Assembly (NCBI GenBank): GCA_015143295.1 | Contig: CM026559.1 | Coordinates: 23,016,826 to 23,080,825 of the forward strand | From: Tetracentron sinense | Lineage: Eukaryota; Streptophyta; Magnoliopsida; Trochodendrales; Trochodendraceae | Length of the DNA stretch: 64,000 bases | Direction: 5' to 3' | Shown: in pieces, positions 11,405 through 22,919 of the stretch | Layout: each line of letters opens with the position of its first letter | Position numbering within the stretch: position 1 is the stretch's first letter | The notes under the pieces: model-generated | What the model was told of the DNA's origin: nothing | Seen by the model: only the letters and a program-made list of their open reading frames with translations | The model's database searches: none | Program-made: the position numbers and the translations under genes

Positions 11405-11781
11405 TACCCAAATTATCTTGGATCCTCCATAGTTAGTTTTGGGAGGGGAAGTCCCTTTTGGAACCCAAACTTGTTTAACTACAACTTTTTTGTTGAAATT
11501 GTAAAAAGCAGTTGAAAGTGTAGCTAAACTACTAGGGGTTTTGAAAATAATTTTTGATAGCTTTTTTGTTTTGACAGAGGGTTATACCCCAAACCAGCTT
11601 TTCCAAAAACACAAGTTTGTTGTCCCAAAATTCTAACTAAATTCTTTTCTCCAGTTGAGAGTTTAAAGGCAATTTCAGTTAAATCCTTAATTTTTGCCTC
11701 ATTCTCATCACAATTGCAAGTCTAAATTGGAGATGATTGATTCTTCATCTTCAATTCATCAATTTCCTTTTGAAGTTTTTC
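11405..11781 (-). pseudogene. Degenerate gag-pol linker of the Sirevirus
   Basis: Continues from the zinc-knuckle ORF through stops toward the protease. Only scattered coding remnants can be followed. No separate gene is visible. Confidence 0.5.
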
Positions 11782-12980
11782 TTATGATTTGAGAAGTAAC
11801 AAATTTTCCTTTTTAAGAGACTTATTTTTAGAAGCAAGTTTTCTAAATTTAGAATATAAATCATCAAAAGCTTCTCTTATTTCATCATAGGAAAGAGAAT
11901 CAATGAGGGAAGGGTTTACCTCATCATTGTCGAGTGCCATGAGGCATAGATTGGTTATTTCTTCATCACTTGATGCTTCAGAGTTGCTTTCTTCTGAGTC
12001 ATCCCAAGTGGCCTTCATGGCTCTCGTCTTGTATTTCTTGCTCTTGGAAATTTGAGAACATTCTAATCTAATGTGGCCTGGTTTCTTGCATTCAAAGCAA
12101 GTGATCGGATCATTTTTGCTTGATTCTCCCTTAGCTATCTCTTTGGAGAATTCCTTCTTCAATGATCTTTTCTTGAAGTTCTTCTTGTGTTTTAGGAATT
12201 TTTTAAACTTCCTGGCCATTAGTGAGAGTCTTCATCTTCTTCACTTTCCTCTTCTTCATCACTCTCAATAAGTTGAGAGGCTTTCAGTGTCAGTCCTCTT
12301 TTTGGTCTAGGTTTATCTGATTGATGCTCCTTCATAATGACTTCATGAGTCATCAATGAACCCAGCAGCTCATCCATTGTTAGCTTAGTGAGGTCTTTGG
12401 CTTCTTGAATGGCCGTTACCTTTGGAGACCAGTCCTTTGGCAGAGATCTTAGTATCTTCCTTACTGTTTCTGCATTTGTATACGTTTTACTAGAAGATTT
12501 TAAACCATTAGTAATGTTAGTAAAACATGTAAACATATCAGAAATGGACTCATCCTTCTCCATTTTGAACAGTTCATATTTGTGAACTAACATATTTATT
12601 TTCTCATCTTTTACTTGATTAGTTCCCTCATATGTAACCTGTAGTTTATCCCAAATCTCTTTGGCTGAATCACAGCCAGAAACACGGTTGAACTCTTGGG
12701 GACTAAGGGCACAATAGAGGTTGCTAATAGCTTTAGCATTTATCTGGATTAATTTAATATCGTTTTCATCCCATTCTTCCTCAACCTTAGAAACTCTAAC
12801 ATCATTAATGGTCTTGCAAGGAAGATGGGGACCGTTGATGATTACCTTCCAGCATTAATAGTCTAGGGATTGAAGGTAATATATCATTCTGGTCTTCCAA
12901 TAATTATAGTGTTCTCCATTAAATAGGGGTGGTCTGGTTGTGGATTTTCCTTCTCCTAGGCCAGCTGAAAAACTATTGTT
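11782..12980 (-). pseudogene. Copia gag (Sirevirus), stop and frameshift
   Basis: The N-terminal part (about 12970-12860) reads RPPLFNGEHYNYWK, the classic Copia gag start. An in-frame stop at 12855-12857 interrupts it. The middle (12593-12219) contains 'RKILRSLPKDWSPKVTAIQE', typical of the gag UBN2 domain, and ends in an acidic stretch. A one-base shift near 12219 leads into a basic segment with a CCHC zinc knuckle (CFECKKPGHIRLEC) that would bind RNA, followed by an acidic and coiled part to 11782. Gag forms the virus-like particle; this one is broken. Confidence 0.9.
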
Positions 12981-13033
12981 TGTAATTAAGATCTTTAAAC
13001 TCTAAGATTTTTTAGATCAGCTAAGAGTTACAG

Positions 13034-13046
13034 ACTCTGATACCAC
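13034..13046 (-). other. Primer-binding site of the Sirevirus
   Basis: The minus strand reads TGGTATCAGAGTC one base after the LTR end, complementary to the 3' end of initiator tRNA-Met. This is the usual Copia primer and it fixes the minus orientation. Confidence 0.9.
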
Positions 13047-13683
13047 TTGTTGTCCAGATATGGACCCTAGAGGGGGGGGGGATGAATAGGGTCAATGGCA
13101 AAATAAAAAATTATTCATTTTTAAATGCAGAAAAATAAAAGCTAAAAGGAATGCAACTATGCACAAACTAAATAAAGTAATTTAAGTACACAAGAAGAAG
13201 GAGAAAGAGTAAAGGAGTGCAAACATAGAGTTTTTTTCGAGGTTCGGCAAACCCAGATTACTCCCCACCTCAAGCAACACCAGCTTGGAGGATTCCACTA
13301 TACTCCACGACTGCAAAGGCTTCTTAATCTGGTGAAACCTAAACCCCTTACAACCTCTCTTCTGGTTGAGGTGAATCGTACAACACCCAAAGCACAACCC
13401 TCTCTGGTTTACACGAAGCAACAGCTTCACAGAACATGCAGGTTCTTGGATGATGATAATAGATTTTATATCTTAGATCCGAAAGATAAACTCCTTTAAG
13501 AGTTAGATATGAATGGAATATCAAGCTCTATAAAATCTCTCAAGTGGAAGATTGGATTTTAGCTCAAAAGAGAAAAACAGAGTATCGTTTGCAGATTTGG
13601 GATTTTTAAGCTCAAGAGAGTGATTTTCAATGTAACAGTGTAGGAGTGAGTGTAGTTATTTTTTGGATCATTCAAAGATCACT

Positions 13684-13694
13684 TATATTTATAG
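13684..13694 (-). promoter_or_regulatory. TATA box of Sirevirus right LTR
   Basis: The minus strand reads CTATAAATATA. As the 5' LTR this would be the transcription start region. The palindrome cluster begins about 105 bp upstream. Confidence 0.6.
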
Positions 13695-13796
13695 TGATCA
13701 AAAATTTATTACCGTTTGATGATCATTAAATGTGAAATACCCGTTATAAATATAGCTGTTGGCAATAAAGAACGGTTTTTCAGAATTTTTCTGAAC

Positions 13797-14272
13797 TATC
13801 CAGTCGATTAGAGGAGCCCCCTAATCGGCTGGATGGTTTCTTGATCACCTGGATCAGTTTCCTGATCGGCTGGATCACAAAACATGTTTGGGAGAGTTTT
13901 GTTCTATCTAGTCGATTAGAGAACGGAGTGATCGGTTAGATGGACCATGTGATCGACTGGATGGTCATCCTGATCGGCTGGATAAACCAAAAATTTCCAG
14001 ATCTTTGGTTTATCAGATCTTTAATGCATTTTCTTTAACTTTAATTATTTGAACGAGTTCCAAAGTCTTTAATTATGTTAGTAAAACATGATTAACAACT
14101 CATAATGGTTTTTAGAATGATTTAGGATGGATTAGCAAGAAGAACCAACGCGATCAGCACATGCAGACAAATTTTGAAAAAAATTGTTCTTTCCAGTCGA
14201 TTACAGGGCTTGCCTAATTGACTGGATGGTTTGCCTAATCGGTTGGATGGCCTATCTGATCGACTGGATAGG
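13797..14272. repeat. Palindrome clusters in Sirevirus right LTR
   Basis: Same two clusters as in the left LTR, with base differences scattered through arms and spacers. Inverted unit pairs such as TCCAGTCGATTAG / CTAATCGGCTGGA remain recognisable. Confidence 0.85.
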
Positions 14273-14814
14273 CTAATTTTATTTGCAGAATCCATTTTCA
14301 AAACCTTTAAGGTATGATTTGATTCCAAAGTTTTGTACTTAACCTTTATGAGTATAATTAACATGTTTTAAAGTCTTAATCATATTGTAACATTTGTTCA
14401 AGGGACCTATGGTCAATCTGAGGTATTTAGAGCTTTTTCACCAAATCAACCACATGAGGATTTTTACAATAAATCCTAGACAGACCATACTGACTACCTA
14501 AACTAAGACCTTGATGGAGATGAGCTTTGAGCTTCAATGGTCTTCAACAGCAGTGTCTTCGAGGCAATCTTCCAACATCCTTTTTGTTGATAGTTGATCA
14601 TCTCTTTGAAGCTTTGATTTGGAATTTTCATCATGTCTTGACTTGGTCTATTCAATTAAAGTTCTTGAGTATGCTTGAAGTCTCATTTCTAATTCATGAA
14701 TGCTGTAAAATAAATTGCTCATGGAAGATATTAGTATTACAAGATTCATTTCATTATATATGTCATCATTAAAATTGAGGAACACGTGGTTGTAACCTTA
14801 AGGCTAACAAATAC

Positions 14815-15303
14815 TGCATTATGGGGATAGTAAAATTTGAGGAGTTTAAACAATAAATTAAAATTTTAAATTGTGTTCCACCACCCGATTATATTACTAA
14901 TTAACTAAACGAAGTTTATTTATTCAAATCAAAGGGAAGAAAAAAAAAATTATTCGAACCGAGTGCTAAGTTCATAGCTTGTTTTCTAGAGGAGAAGGAT
15001 GTCCGGTTGCAAAGTGTTTTCGGATACTCTTGCTTTGCAACATATCAAAATATTCTCAATCAAGAAAAGAATTGCCGCCGAAACGCACAAGGTAATGACT
15101 TCCCTTCTGTGGCCCTAGGGTCCATTTGGGGTATGGTAATGACTTACCATACGGTTAGCCTACAAGAAAATTTAAATATAATTAGTAAATAAAAGAAATG
15201 AAATGAGTGATAGAATTATAAAAATAAAATAAATGTTAAATAAAAACCAAATTATTGGCACAAATGGAACTGGAATGGACTATAAATGGAAACTAAGATA
15301 ATT
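14815..15303. other. AT-rich sequence, nothing recognised
   Basis: Host sequence resuming after the Sirevirus. A 61-codon open stretch at 15007-15192 resembles no family I know and has no supporting context. Confidence 0.4.
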
Positions 15304-15316
15304 ACTCAATGTAATG

Positions 15317-15480
15317 ACACACCATGAGCCTGTCCTAGTGGTTGTGTGTCTCCCTTTGGGAAGGTGTGACTCAAGTTCGAGTTGGTGTGTTCGTTGAGTG
15401 CACACCATGAGTGCTAACTCTCCTAACCCACTAACCCCTAACCTAGCTAAGTAAATGATTACAGCCTATAAAACAAAAAC
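15317..15480 (+). mobile_element. tRNA-derived SINE with perfect 13-bp TSD
   Basis: Flanked by ACTCAATGTAATG at 15304-15316 and 15481-15493. The head has an A-box-like CCTAGTGGTTG and a B-box-like AAGTTCGAGTTGG, the internal pol III promoter layout of tRNA-derived SINEs. The tail ends in an A-rich CTATAAAACAAAAAC. Length is 164 bp. Perfect TSDs suggest a fairly young insertion. Confidence 0.85.
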
Positions 15481-15493
15481 ACTCAATGTAATG

Positions 15494-15741
15494 TAGAACT
15501 AGAGCATTGAAGACACTAGAAAAAACATTCCACATTTTAGATCACAACATTAGAACTAGAATGAATAATTAAAATAAAACATGGCAGCTCTTATGCCACA
15601 TAACGTAATGCTCAGCTGAAACGTACCATCATATTCTCTTACTCGCTCTTGGAGATTGTTACGGTACAAATGCCAATTAACAAATATAACAACCAACGCT
15701 TGTTATAATTGTGGGTGAGAGTGAGAGAGAGAGAGAGAGAA
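15494..15741. other. Plain sequence ending in a GA microsatellite
   Basis: No gene seen. A (GA)n run lies at about 15717-15741. Confidence 0.6.
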
Positions 15742-16010
15742 ATGAGGCCCATAGAAACCAACGCTGATTTCTCAACAAAGAAGATTAGTTTTTTTTTCAA
15801 ATTAAGAGAATCGAATTAGTTTTTTCGATTTTGGTAATGAAACAAACTTAGTTAAGATCGAAAGAAAATCACTTACTTTTTGGAAGAGAAAGATCACAGT
15901 CATTTCAAATTTAATAACATTTTTTTTATGTTGGGGTTGGTTGCATTGATTATAAACGTTCTTGCCATAAAAGTAAAAATCATTAATGATTAACATTTCA
16001 ATAATTAAAT
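15742..16010. repeat. Dispersed copy of the 465-bp repeat
   Basis: Matches the phase running from 'GAAACCAA(C/T)G(C/T)TGATTTCT' through 'GCATTGATTATAAACGTTCT' and 'CATAAAAGTAAAAA' seen twice at 2240-3330. It spans a unit junction, which suggests a tandem source. Confidence 0.7.
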
Positions 16011-17305
16011 AGTAGTCCATAAGGCTCCTATAAGGATTTAGAAGAATTTTTTTTTCCAAATAATTTAAAATAAATAAAATATAAAGTTTAAGAACAATGA
16101 AATTTGTTCATGACTTCTAGTAACACATCTGCAACATAAAAGTATAAATTATTAGTATAACACTTACAACACCCATATTAGACATATTTACAAATACTTA
16201 GTAATTAGTATGCATAGCTACTACAATAAATCAAAATACATTAAAATTCTCTTTGATTGAAAAAAAAATCCAAAATAATCTCACTTTCTTACTAAAAATA
16301 TAAATTAAAAAAAGATCTTAGAGATTCAATTTCTTTGTTAAATAATCACTCTTTGTGCACTCAAATATTAAAAAAAATGATAAAGAAAGAACATATAAAT
16401 CATATTAAGAACATAATTTTTTGAAGTAGCAAAAGGATAAGAACCTTTGAAAGTAATTTTTTTAAAAAAAATTATCATCAGAATAATGAAAATTGACCTT
16501 TTTAATAATCCGACCAATTCAAAGAAACCTGTCGGGTCAATTAGGTCGATTCTGGGTCAGGCGATTTTCACTGGGTGTTTAGACAATTGAGATTGACTCA
16601 TTAATAGTTTAACCCAACCCGTTAATGGTCTTGGGTGACAAGTCAACCAGTCGGACCGGCCATGTCGGTCCGGGTTTTAAAACATTGCTCATAGTCTTAT
16701 CAGATCAAAATTTCTTATAAAGCTTAGTTTGTTATTAGGAAAATAATTAAATACTATCGACCGCATGTGTCGTTGGTAATCCAACGGCCATATGGCCTTA
16801 TGTTGGACCCACCATTTTTAATGCATGTCAACAACATGTGTTGAATTCTCAAACAGATGGCCCAAGACCCAACCGCACATGAGTTCGGCGTTTTAAATCA
16901 CTTTGCCATGAAATCAGGGGCTGATTCCCTTTGTTATAAAATAGAGGAAGATTACCGAGGTTTCTTTTTTTTTTGGTTGGTAAACAAAGGAAAATAGTTA
17001 ACGTACCCGGGGTGTTCCCATTTCCTAATGGAATGGCCGTTCCTCATTGGTCCATGCCCTAATTTTTAATACTTACCTACTGTAGTTAGTATTCACTCAC
17101 CCCTAGGGTTAAGTGATCAAACCATGGTTTTTTTTTTATAAAAAAAAACCAAAATCTTAGTTTTAATTTAGTTAAGCTTAACCAAGGTTAAAGAGGTGTT
17201 AAAAGGGACACGTGGACACGAGGTAAGATAGGAAACGGACCCATGGGTCCGCTAAGCACTGCTCGTAAATAAACACACATGGACGTAGTAGGCTGAACCC
17301 ACCAG
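16011..17305. other. AT-rich intergenic sequence
   Basis: No coding or element structure recognised. A short A/T hairpin lies near 17125-17155. Confidence 0.4.
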
Positions 17306-17319
17306 AAGGGCCTTTCTTC

Positions 17320-17535
17320 TTTTTTTGACGAGAAACCCCAAGCTCACCCTTCAGGTAGACCGGGTAAATCCGAGCGCATGCAAGATCCCACAACCCTCAT
17401 GAACCAGGAAGCCCAAGGCCCATGAGAACCATGGAACCTTGTGCGGAGGCCCTAAGGGGATTGCAAGAATTAAACTCACGACCTCCACTTCCAAAGGCAT
17501 AGTCCCTTGCCAACTGAGTTACCCCTTGAGGTTAA
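17320..17535 (-). mobile_element. tRNA-derived SINE on the minus strand
   Basis: On the minus strand the head reads GGGGTAACTCAGTTGGCAAG (A-box-like), then a degenerate B box around GTCGTGAGTTTAATTC. The body ends GGGTTTCTCGTCAAAAAAAG. Flanks AAGGGCCTTTCTTC (17306-17319) and AAGAGCCTATCTTC (17536-17549) form a 14-bp TSD with two mismatches. Length is about 216 bp; a different family from the SINE at 15317. Confidence 0.8.
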
Positions 17536-17763
17536 AAGAGCCTATCTTCGGTAGAGAGAAAGAACACCAATTTCGAAAAGGCAACCGTTTGTGCCTTAAA
17601 AAGGTAGGCCCCACATTCACAGGGCACTTTTTTTTTTTTGAAAAGTGATTAATAACACCCAACCACATGTGCGGTTGAGGTATTGAGTAGTGTTGTCAGA
17701 ACTAGACCGGACCGGACCGGCCGGTGGAACTGGGAACCGGCCCCCTCGTCGGTTCCCAAACCC

Positions 17764-19957
17764 TGTTGGACATGATGCCTAGAAAAGTCATTTAGATTGT
17801 TAGAACCTTATTAATTTGATTAATAAATGTTTCTTCTTAATCTATTGTGTATTCATTATGGGTAATTGACTATGATCATGAGATGATCTATACAATAAGA
17901 GATATCGAATAAAGGTCTATAGGATATATTGTAGGAAAATTATGTGATTAGATTATCACAGGTAGATATAACTTTCCAGTTCCTTATACCTTATATAGTC
18001 ATAGCTGTGGGTGAAGCTGAACACTTCACTTATATGACTGCCAGAATGCTAAGATGTTCTCAATAGTTGAGATGTAGTTCTATCTCGAACTATTGTAGTG
18101 GAGACTACACATCAACATATAGGTGCTTAAATGTACACTGACTGATTGCATTCAATGAGAGACCTCTTGCATAAACATACTATCAGATAGTTGGTCTCTC
18201 ATTCACATTGAACGGTTTCGATGATCCTTAGATCTGATGGGTTCATCTATGACTGGGAAGTGATCTGACTGTTTTGATTCCACCAACGTATTTTCTAACT
18301 TATTGAATACAATATAGTGACAGTTGGATAGTTAGAAAGTTGTTCGAATCATTATGAATTTAAAACGAGAAATCCATGCTCATTAATTTGAGAGATTATC
18401 AAAGTTCCGGGTAAGATAGTTGATTAAGTTCAAATCCTGTGCAGGTGATTTTGAAAACAAAATAAGTTTTGAAAAATATACTTTTACTAAAAGGTATTAT
18501 ACTTATAAAAGGATTTTTTCCAAATGTTTTTCATGAGAAATTATTTCTCATGGCTTAATCATAAGTCTTGGAAACCCGGATGATTTGCAATGGGTTATGG
18601 GTTAGATAGTATGTCAATCTCGAAGGCCCATTAGGGATAATGTATTTGGAAGGATAAATCGAATTTAAAAGTTCATGTGGTGGGATTCGTAATGGTTAAT
18701 GTTCATATATTGGAATTCAATTGCAACATGGATATCTCACGTCACTTGCAATTCCGATGTAATTCCTATTTAGGGTCAATGAGATAACATTGGATAAGTC
18801 AAGGTAAGAATGTCGCAGAGCAATATGTGGAGGTGCTCACATAAGAAATACAAGCTCAATAATTGATTAAAAGTTAATCATTTAATTAAATAGATTAATA
18901 GTTAATCTATTGTTTAAATTAATTGTTAATTTAAACTAAGGGATTATTTTAGTAATTATTTGATTAACATAATTAAAGGGGAAATGGGTTTGACCCATAT
19001 CCATAAACTCATTAAAATGGACCTTTAATATGGGTCAAAGCCCATGGGTTTAAACCCTAGGGTGGGGCGCCCACTTGAGGAATCCTAATTGGATTAGGAT
19101 TTGTTTAATTGAATAATTATTGAAATATAATTCCTTTTATTATTGAATTAAAATCCAAGTGTTGGATTGCAATTAGGATTAAGATGTTATTGTAATTAGA
19201 TTACAATAAGGAGTTTTAACTCTTCAAATCCCACGTCCCATAGAAGCTCATTTCCCCCCTTGTGGATTCCTAGTTTGACTAGGTTTCCTACTTTGGTGTA
19301 GGATGTTGAATTATCCCTTTTAATTAAGGAATCTTCTTATAATAGGGACTCTTTAATTAATAGGATTACTATAACTAAAGTAGTTATAGATTAAGTAGGA
19401 GTTTATTTAATTAATAATAAGAGTTATTGTTAATTAATAAATCCTACTAGATAAGATTAAGTTGGAGTAGGATTAGGATAAGATCCTAGTCTATAAATAC
19501 CCCAACACCCTAGACTATTAAGTAGAATTCTCCAGAATTTTTTCTCTCATTTCCTCTCTCTCTCCAAACCGTGAGCCCTAGGGGAGACCCCTAGGGATTT
19601 TTGTGAGCTATATTGGTGGTCCTAGTTGGGTTTTGCAAATCTAGGGTATTGAACCTTAGTATTATTGATGATAGAAGGTCTACACCATTGATCCATCTTC
19701 TTCCTCTTGCTTCTATAATTCCAAAGGAGATTCTAAAGCTTCGTGGGGATAGCGAAGAACAAGGATCGAGATTCTAGTATTTTTTTGGAGAAGTCTCAAC
19801 AAAGAGTTCTGACGGTTCGAGTGGATTAAGCTTCACTGGTGAAAAACATTCACCGAGGTGATATGACTAAAACTCTTAAATAATTTTGATGCTTTTTATA
19901 GTGTTAAGATCTAGGGGATCCAGTTTCCGCATAAATTTTTATCCGGATCCCCCGTTA
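17764..19957 (+). mobile_element. Copia-type solo LTR nested in the hAT MITE
   Basis: Starts TGTTGGACATGATGCC and ends near TCCGGATCCCCC (the exact right edge is unclear because no clean CA end or TSD is visible). About 2.2 kb, with a good TATA box (19491-19500) and a pyrimidine-rich leader after it. No internal region or coding domain. A hairpin lies at about 18153-18212 (TTCAATGAGAGACC ... GGTCTCTCATT). A related LTR starts at 21834. Confidence 0.7.
19491..19500 (+). promoter_or_regulatory. TATA box of the Copia solo LTR
   Basis: CTATAAATAC, followed by a CT-rich leader, at the expected place in the 3' half of the LTR. Confidence 0.55.
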
Positions 19958-20393
19958 AATCCCTCAAAACCGGTATTCTTCAAGAACCAGTCAGACCCGG
20001 TCAAAACAAGCCAAAACCGGTAGAACCGGTTGGAAACCAGTGGGAACCAGTCAGGCACGGGGAAAATTAGAAAAAATATGAAAAAAAAATGATTTTTTTT
20101 GCCAAAAGTACACGGTCGAACCGGACCGTTGGAACCGGGAACTGGCCACTCTACCGGTTCGATGCCTGGTCCAGTACTAACAACACTAGTATTGAACCGT
20201 CGCGCTAAACTAGCATCACAATTGTCCATTCCAACTCAAATATTTCCATTAGCTGGACGATTGGGGTTCATGAGCAAATAAAGGAAATATTGATCCCAAG
20301 CCCAAGCTTTGCATGGCAATAATATATCACACTTAGGAGGTGTAGAGGAGGGCATTTATTAGCCTTGAAGCCGATGCTCTACTCCAAAGGGGA

Positions 20394-20588
20394 ATGATGA
20401 CACAAAAACATCCCTCCGAAGAGCTGCATGATAGACACAAGCAATCCAGTGAGCAAATTAAGGAGAATTCAGTAGTTGGAATCCCAAACAGAGTGTTTCT
20501 CAGGTCCTTCAGGGGTGTCAATGATAGATTGGGCATCCTAATTGACGCATACAGAGGACCAAGGCCAATTAATAACTTAGCTATGTAA
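20394..20588 (+). CDS. Unrecognised 64-codon ORF, possible exon fragment
   Basis: Encodes a hydrophilic peptide beginning MMTQKHPSEELHDRHKQ and ending RPINNLAM. The same frame is open upstream to about 20346. The residue mix is protein-like and the stretch is not part of a recognised repeat, so it may be a captured or degenerate exon. I recognise no domain. It may equally be chance. Confidence 0.25.
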   Translation: MMTQKHPSEELHDRHKQSSEQIKENSVVGIPNRVFLRSFRGVNDRLGILIDAYRGPRPINNLAM

Positions 20589-20633
20589 ATAAACATTCAT
20601 TGGAAGCATCATGGAAGGTAAAAATGGGAAATT

Positions 20634-21012
20634 CTAAGTCTAGGGTGGGCCCCACATATTTTAATCACCCATGAAGAGTTCAATCAATTGCATCCACAAG
20701 TATTTTTTTATTTTTTAAAATAAATTAATTTAACCTCAAGGTTAAGAAAAATTTAAACCCTAGGGTTAAATTATTAAAGTTTCTTTAAAAAAAGAATTTC
20801 TAAAAATCAAAGGGGTAAAATTGTTAAACCCTAATGCTATGTTTGGTTGCCGAGAAAATAGGTGAAAACATGGAAAAGAAAAGAAAATTTTGAATTTCTA
20901 ATACAATTCTTAGTTGAGTCTTATCCAATTTTCTTTTCTTTTCCATATTTTCATTTATTTTCTTGGCAACCAAACATAGGGTAAGGGTTAGTGAATCTTA
21001 ATCTTAGTTAAT
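20634..21012. repeat. Copy A of a duplicated non-coding block (holds a MITE)
   Basis: Starts CTAAGTCTAGGGTGGGCCCC and ends at TTAGTGAATCTTAATC, matching copy B at 21504-21726 except for the MITE at 20835-20981. Confidence 0.8.
20835..20981. mobile_element. PIF/Harbinger-like MITE with related empty site
   Basis: Foldback of 147 bp with ends CTATGTTTGGTTGCC and GGCAACCAAACATAG. Flanked by TAA on both sides, a 3-bp duplication of the PIF/Harbinger type. Copy B of the host block reads CCCTAAGGGTTAG with one TAA and no insert, which is direct evidence of insertion. Confidence 0.85.
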
Positions 21013-21503
21013 AGGGGTTTTTAAAAATTTAATAAAAAATGACATGTGTTGACTTGTGGGTGTGATTGATTGAACACAGTGCAATTGGCGGTTAGTAAGT
21101 GTGATTTGCTTCCGAAGCAAATTGCAATAGAAGCCATCTTTTTCTTCTTTTTATAAATTGTGGGATCCTTGGTTTGGCCCATGGACTAACTGAATATCAA
21201 ACTGACAGTCCATACTCCACTAATTTCACTAAGATCCTGCGGAACCGTTGGGCCATTAATTTCTCTATTCTATCAGCCATCCTTTTAGGGCTTACAATAA
21301 TACAAACTCTCTATACTGTCATTGCTTACTATAAATAGATTATAATAATTAGTCTATTCATGTCCAACTATATGTATTCAACTATAAGATTAGTCTATCC
21401 AAGATTAGTGTATTCGATATAAATAAAATATTTATTGACTTTATTTCACCATTTTTAGTGAGGATGGTCCATTGCAACAATTTGCAAAGCATATTCCTAC
21501 CGG

Positions 21504-21726
21504 CTAAGTCTAGGGTGGGCCCCACACATTTTAATCAACCAGGAAGAGTTCAATCAATTGCATCCACAAGTATATTTTTTAAAAGAAATTAATTGAACCT
21601 CAGAGTTAAGAAAAAATTAAACTCAAAGGTTAAATTATTAAAATGTCTTTTAAAAAAAATAATTTCTAAATATCAAAGGGTTAAATTGTTAAACCCTAAG
21701 GGTTAGTGAATCTTAATCATAATTAA
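21504..21726. repeat. Copy B of the duplicated block (empty MITE site)
   Basis: Homologous to copy A over about 220 bp with many substitutions; carries the uninterrupted site. Confidence 0.8.
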
Positions 21727-22439
21727 GACTTAAATTGTTAAACCCTAAGGCTTAGTGAGTTTCTAAAATTTCGCTAAACCTTAAGGGAGGTTGGTGTAAT
21801 TTTTCATTTTTTTTAATGACGGGAACGGTGGTGTTGGACATATATGCCCTCGAAAGCCAATATAAGACTTTTCTATGTTGATTAGATAAGCATCACATTC
21901 ACACAACCAACTATAAAGGGTATTTATAATAATTACTGTCTCATTTGATGATGACATAAAGTTTCATAGGTAATGTGAGCACGGATTCCAGTTACCCACA
22001 TATTTGGCGGAGATTATGTTATGCTTAGAATCGCCACTTATTGATTCTGTAGGGATAAGTCTCAGGTAATGGATAAGGTTTTGGACTACTTAGAGTTCTA
22101 GGTAAGAGGTTCGGTTAAGCTCGGGGAAGGTGTTAGGCACCCCGGCACTTCCGTTTTACAACAGTTCCCTACTTACTAGGTTTAAGTCAAATTAATGTCA
22201 AGTTATAGTGAAATGTCATAGGTTTTAGCTTGTACTAATCCAAGAAAGGAAAAACTAAACTCGGGTCGAACCCGGGTTGGGTTGCCTACATACTCATACT
22301 GGGGTAAGATTAGACCGAGCATAGTTCTGGCACATGAGCTCGTGCGAGGCTAAGGGAGTGTTGTGTGTGCACTAAGGGTGACTTAGGGTCTAGCCGGGAG
22401 GCTAGGGGTGGTTGACCGGGTTGGTCAAGTGCTTGGTTA

Positions 22440-22915
22440 TGTTGATTGGGTCCGATAGGCCAAGGTTGAGGCCTGGTAGGCCAAGGTTTGGACCCGGTAG
22501 GCCTTGATAGGCCCGGTAGGTCAAGGGTAAGCCCAGTAGGCTAAGGTTTAGTCCGGTAGACTACTATTAGGCCCGGTAGGCTTAGAGTTGGGCTCGACAG
22601 GACAAAGATAAGCCCGATAGGCTTAGGGTTAGGCCCGGTAGGCCAAGGGATAAGCCCGGTAAGCTAAGTTGGGCCCGGTAGGCCAAGGGTAAGCCCGGTA
22701 GGCTAAGGGTAAGCCCAGTAGGCTAAGGGTTAGGCCCGGTATGCTAAAATTTGGGCCCGGTAGGCCAAGAGTAAGCCCCGTAAGCTAGGTTCTAGCCCAG
22801 TAGACTAAAGTCGGGCCCGGTAGGCCAAGGTTCGGCCCTTTAGGCCTAGATTCAGCCCGATAGGCCTAGGGTTGAAGCCTGGTAGGCTTAGGTCCGGTAG
22901 GCCAAAAGGGTTTAA
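22440..22915. repeat. Minisatellite GGCCCGGTAGGCCAAGG in Tat LTR
   Basis: About 20-25 degenerate copies of a unit near 20 bp (GGCCCGGTAGGCCAAGGGTA). The Tat1 LTR1 has a shorter version (about 41885-42080) and LTR2 only a remnant (about 56710-56790), so the copy number varies. Confidence 0.85.
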
Positions 22916-22919
22916 TCGT

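Larger units (their letters stand above)
3435..14809 (-). mobile_element. Complete Sirevirus-type Copia LTR retrotransposon (decayed)
   Basis: An 11,375-bp element flanked by the TSD AATAC. LTRs start TGTTG and end CTAACA. Next to the right LTR the minus strand reads TGGTATCAGAGTC, a methionine-initiator tRNA primer site. Next to the left LTR the minus strand has a purine tract (AAAAAGGAGGAG). Order on the minus strand: gag, protease, integrase, RT, RNase H, an additional ORF, then LTR. Copia order plus a post-pol ORF and long LTRs (about 1.77 kb) fit the Sirevirus/Maximus lineage. Frames are broken in gag, pol and the last ORF, so it is not autonomous. By eye the LTRs differ by about half a dozen bases in their first 150, so the insertion is not recent. 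Confidence 0.93.
13048..14809 (-). repeat. Right LTR (5' LTR) of the Sirevirus
   Basis: 1762 bp, homologous over its length to 3435-5201. It contains the same poly-G run, a TATA box on the minus strand (13684-13694) and palindrome clusters at 13797-13985 and 14192-14272. Confidence 0.95.
17688..20188. mobile_element. hAT-type MITE split by a Copia LTR
   Basis: Ends TAGTGTTGTCAG and CTAACAACACTA are terminal inverted repeats. The flanks GTATTGAG (17680-17687) and GTATTGAA (20189-20196) form an 8-bp TSD with one mismatch, the hAT length. The body is full of ACCGGTT/CCGGACCGG motifs. Without the nested LTR it is about 300 bp and non-coding; open stretches in it are chance. Confidence 0.8.

Noticed and set aside
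15318..15400. tRNA gene at the A/B-box region
   Set aside because: No cloverleaf or acceptor pairing; the TSDs and A-rich tail show a SINE.
17439..17648. Plus-strand ORF of 69 codons
   Set aside because: Lies across the minus-strand SINE and a T-run; no protein character.
17700..20180. ACCGGTT-rich stretch as a possible satellite
   Set aside because: Explained as the body of an hAT-type MITE with inverted ends and an 8-bp duplication.
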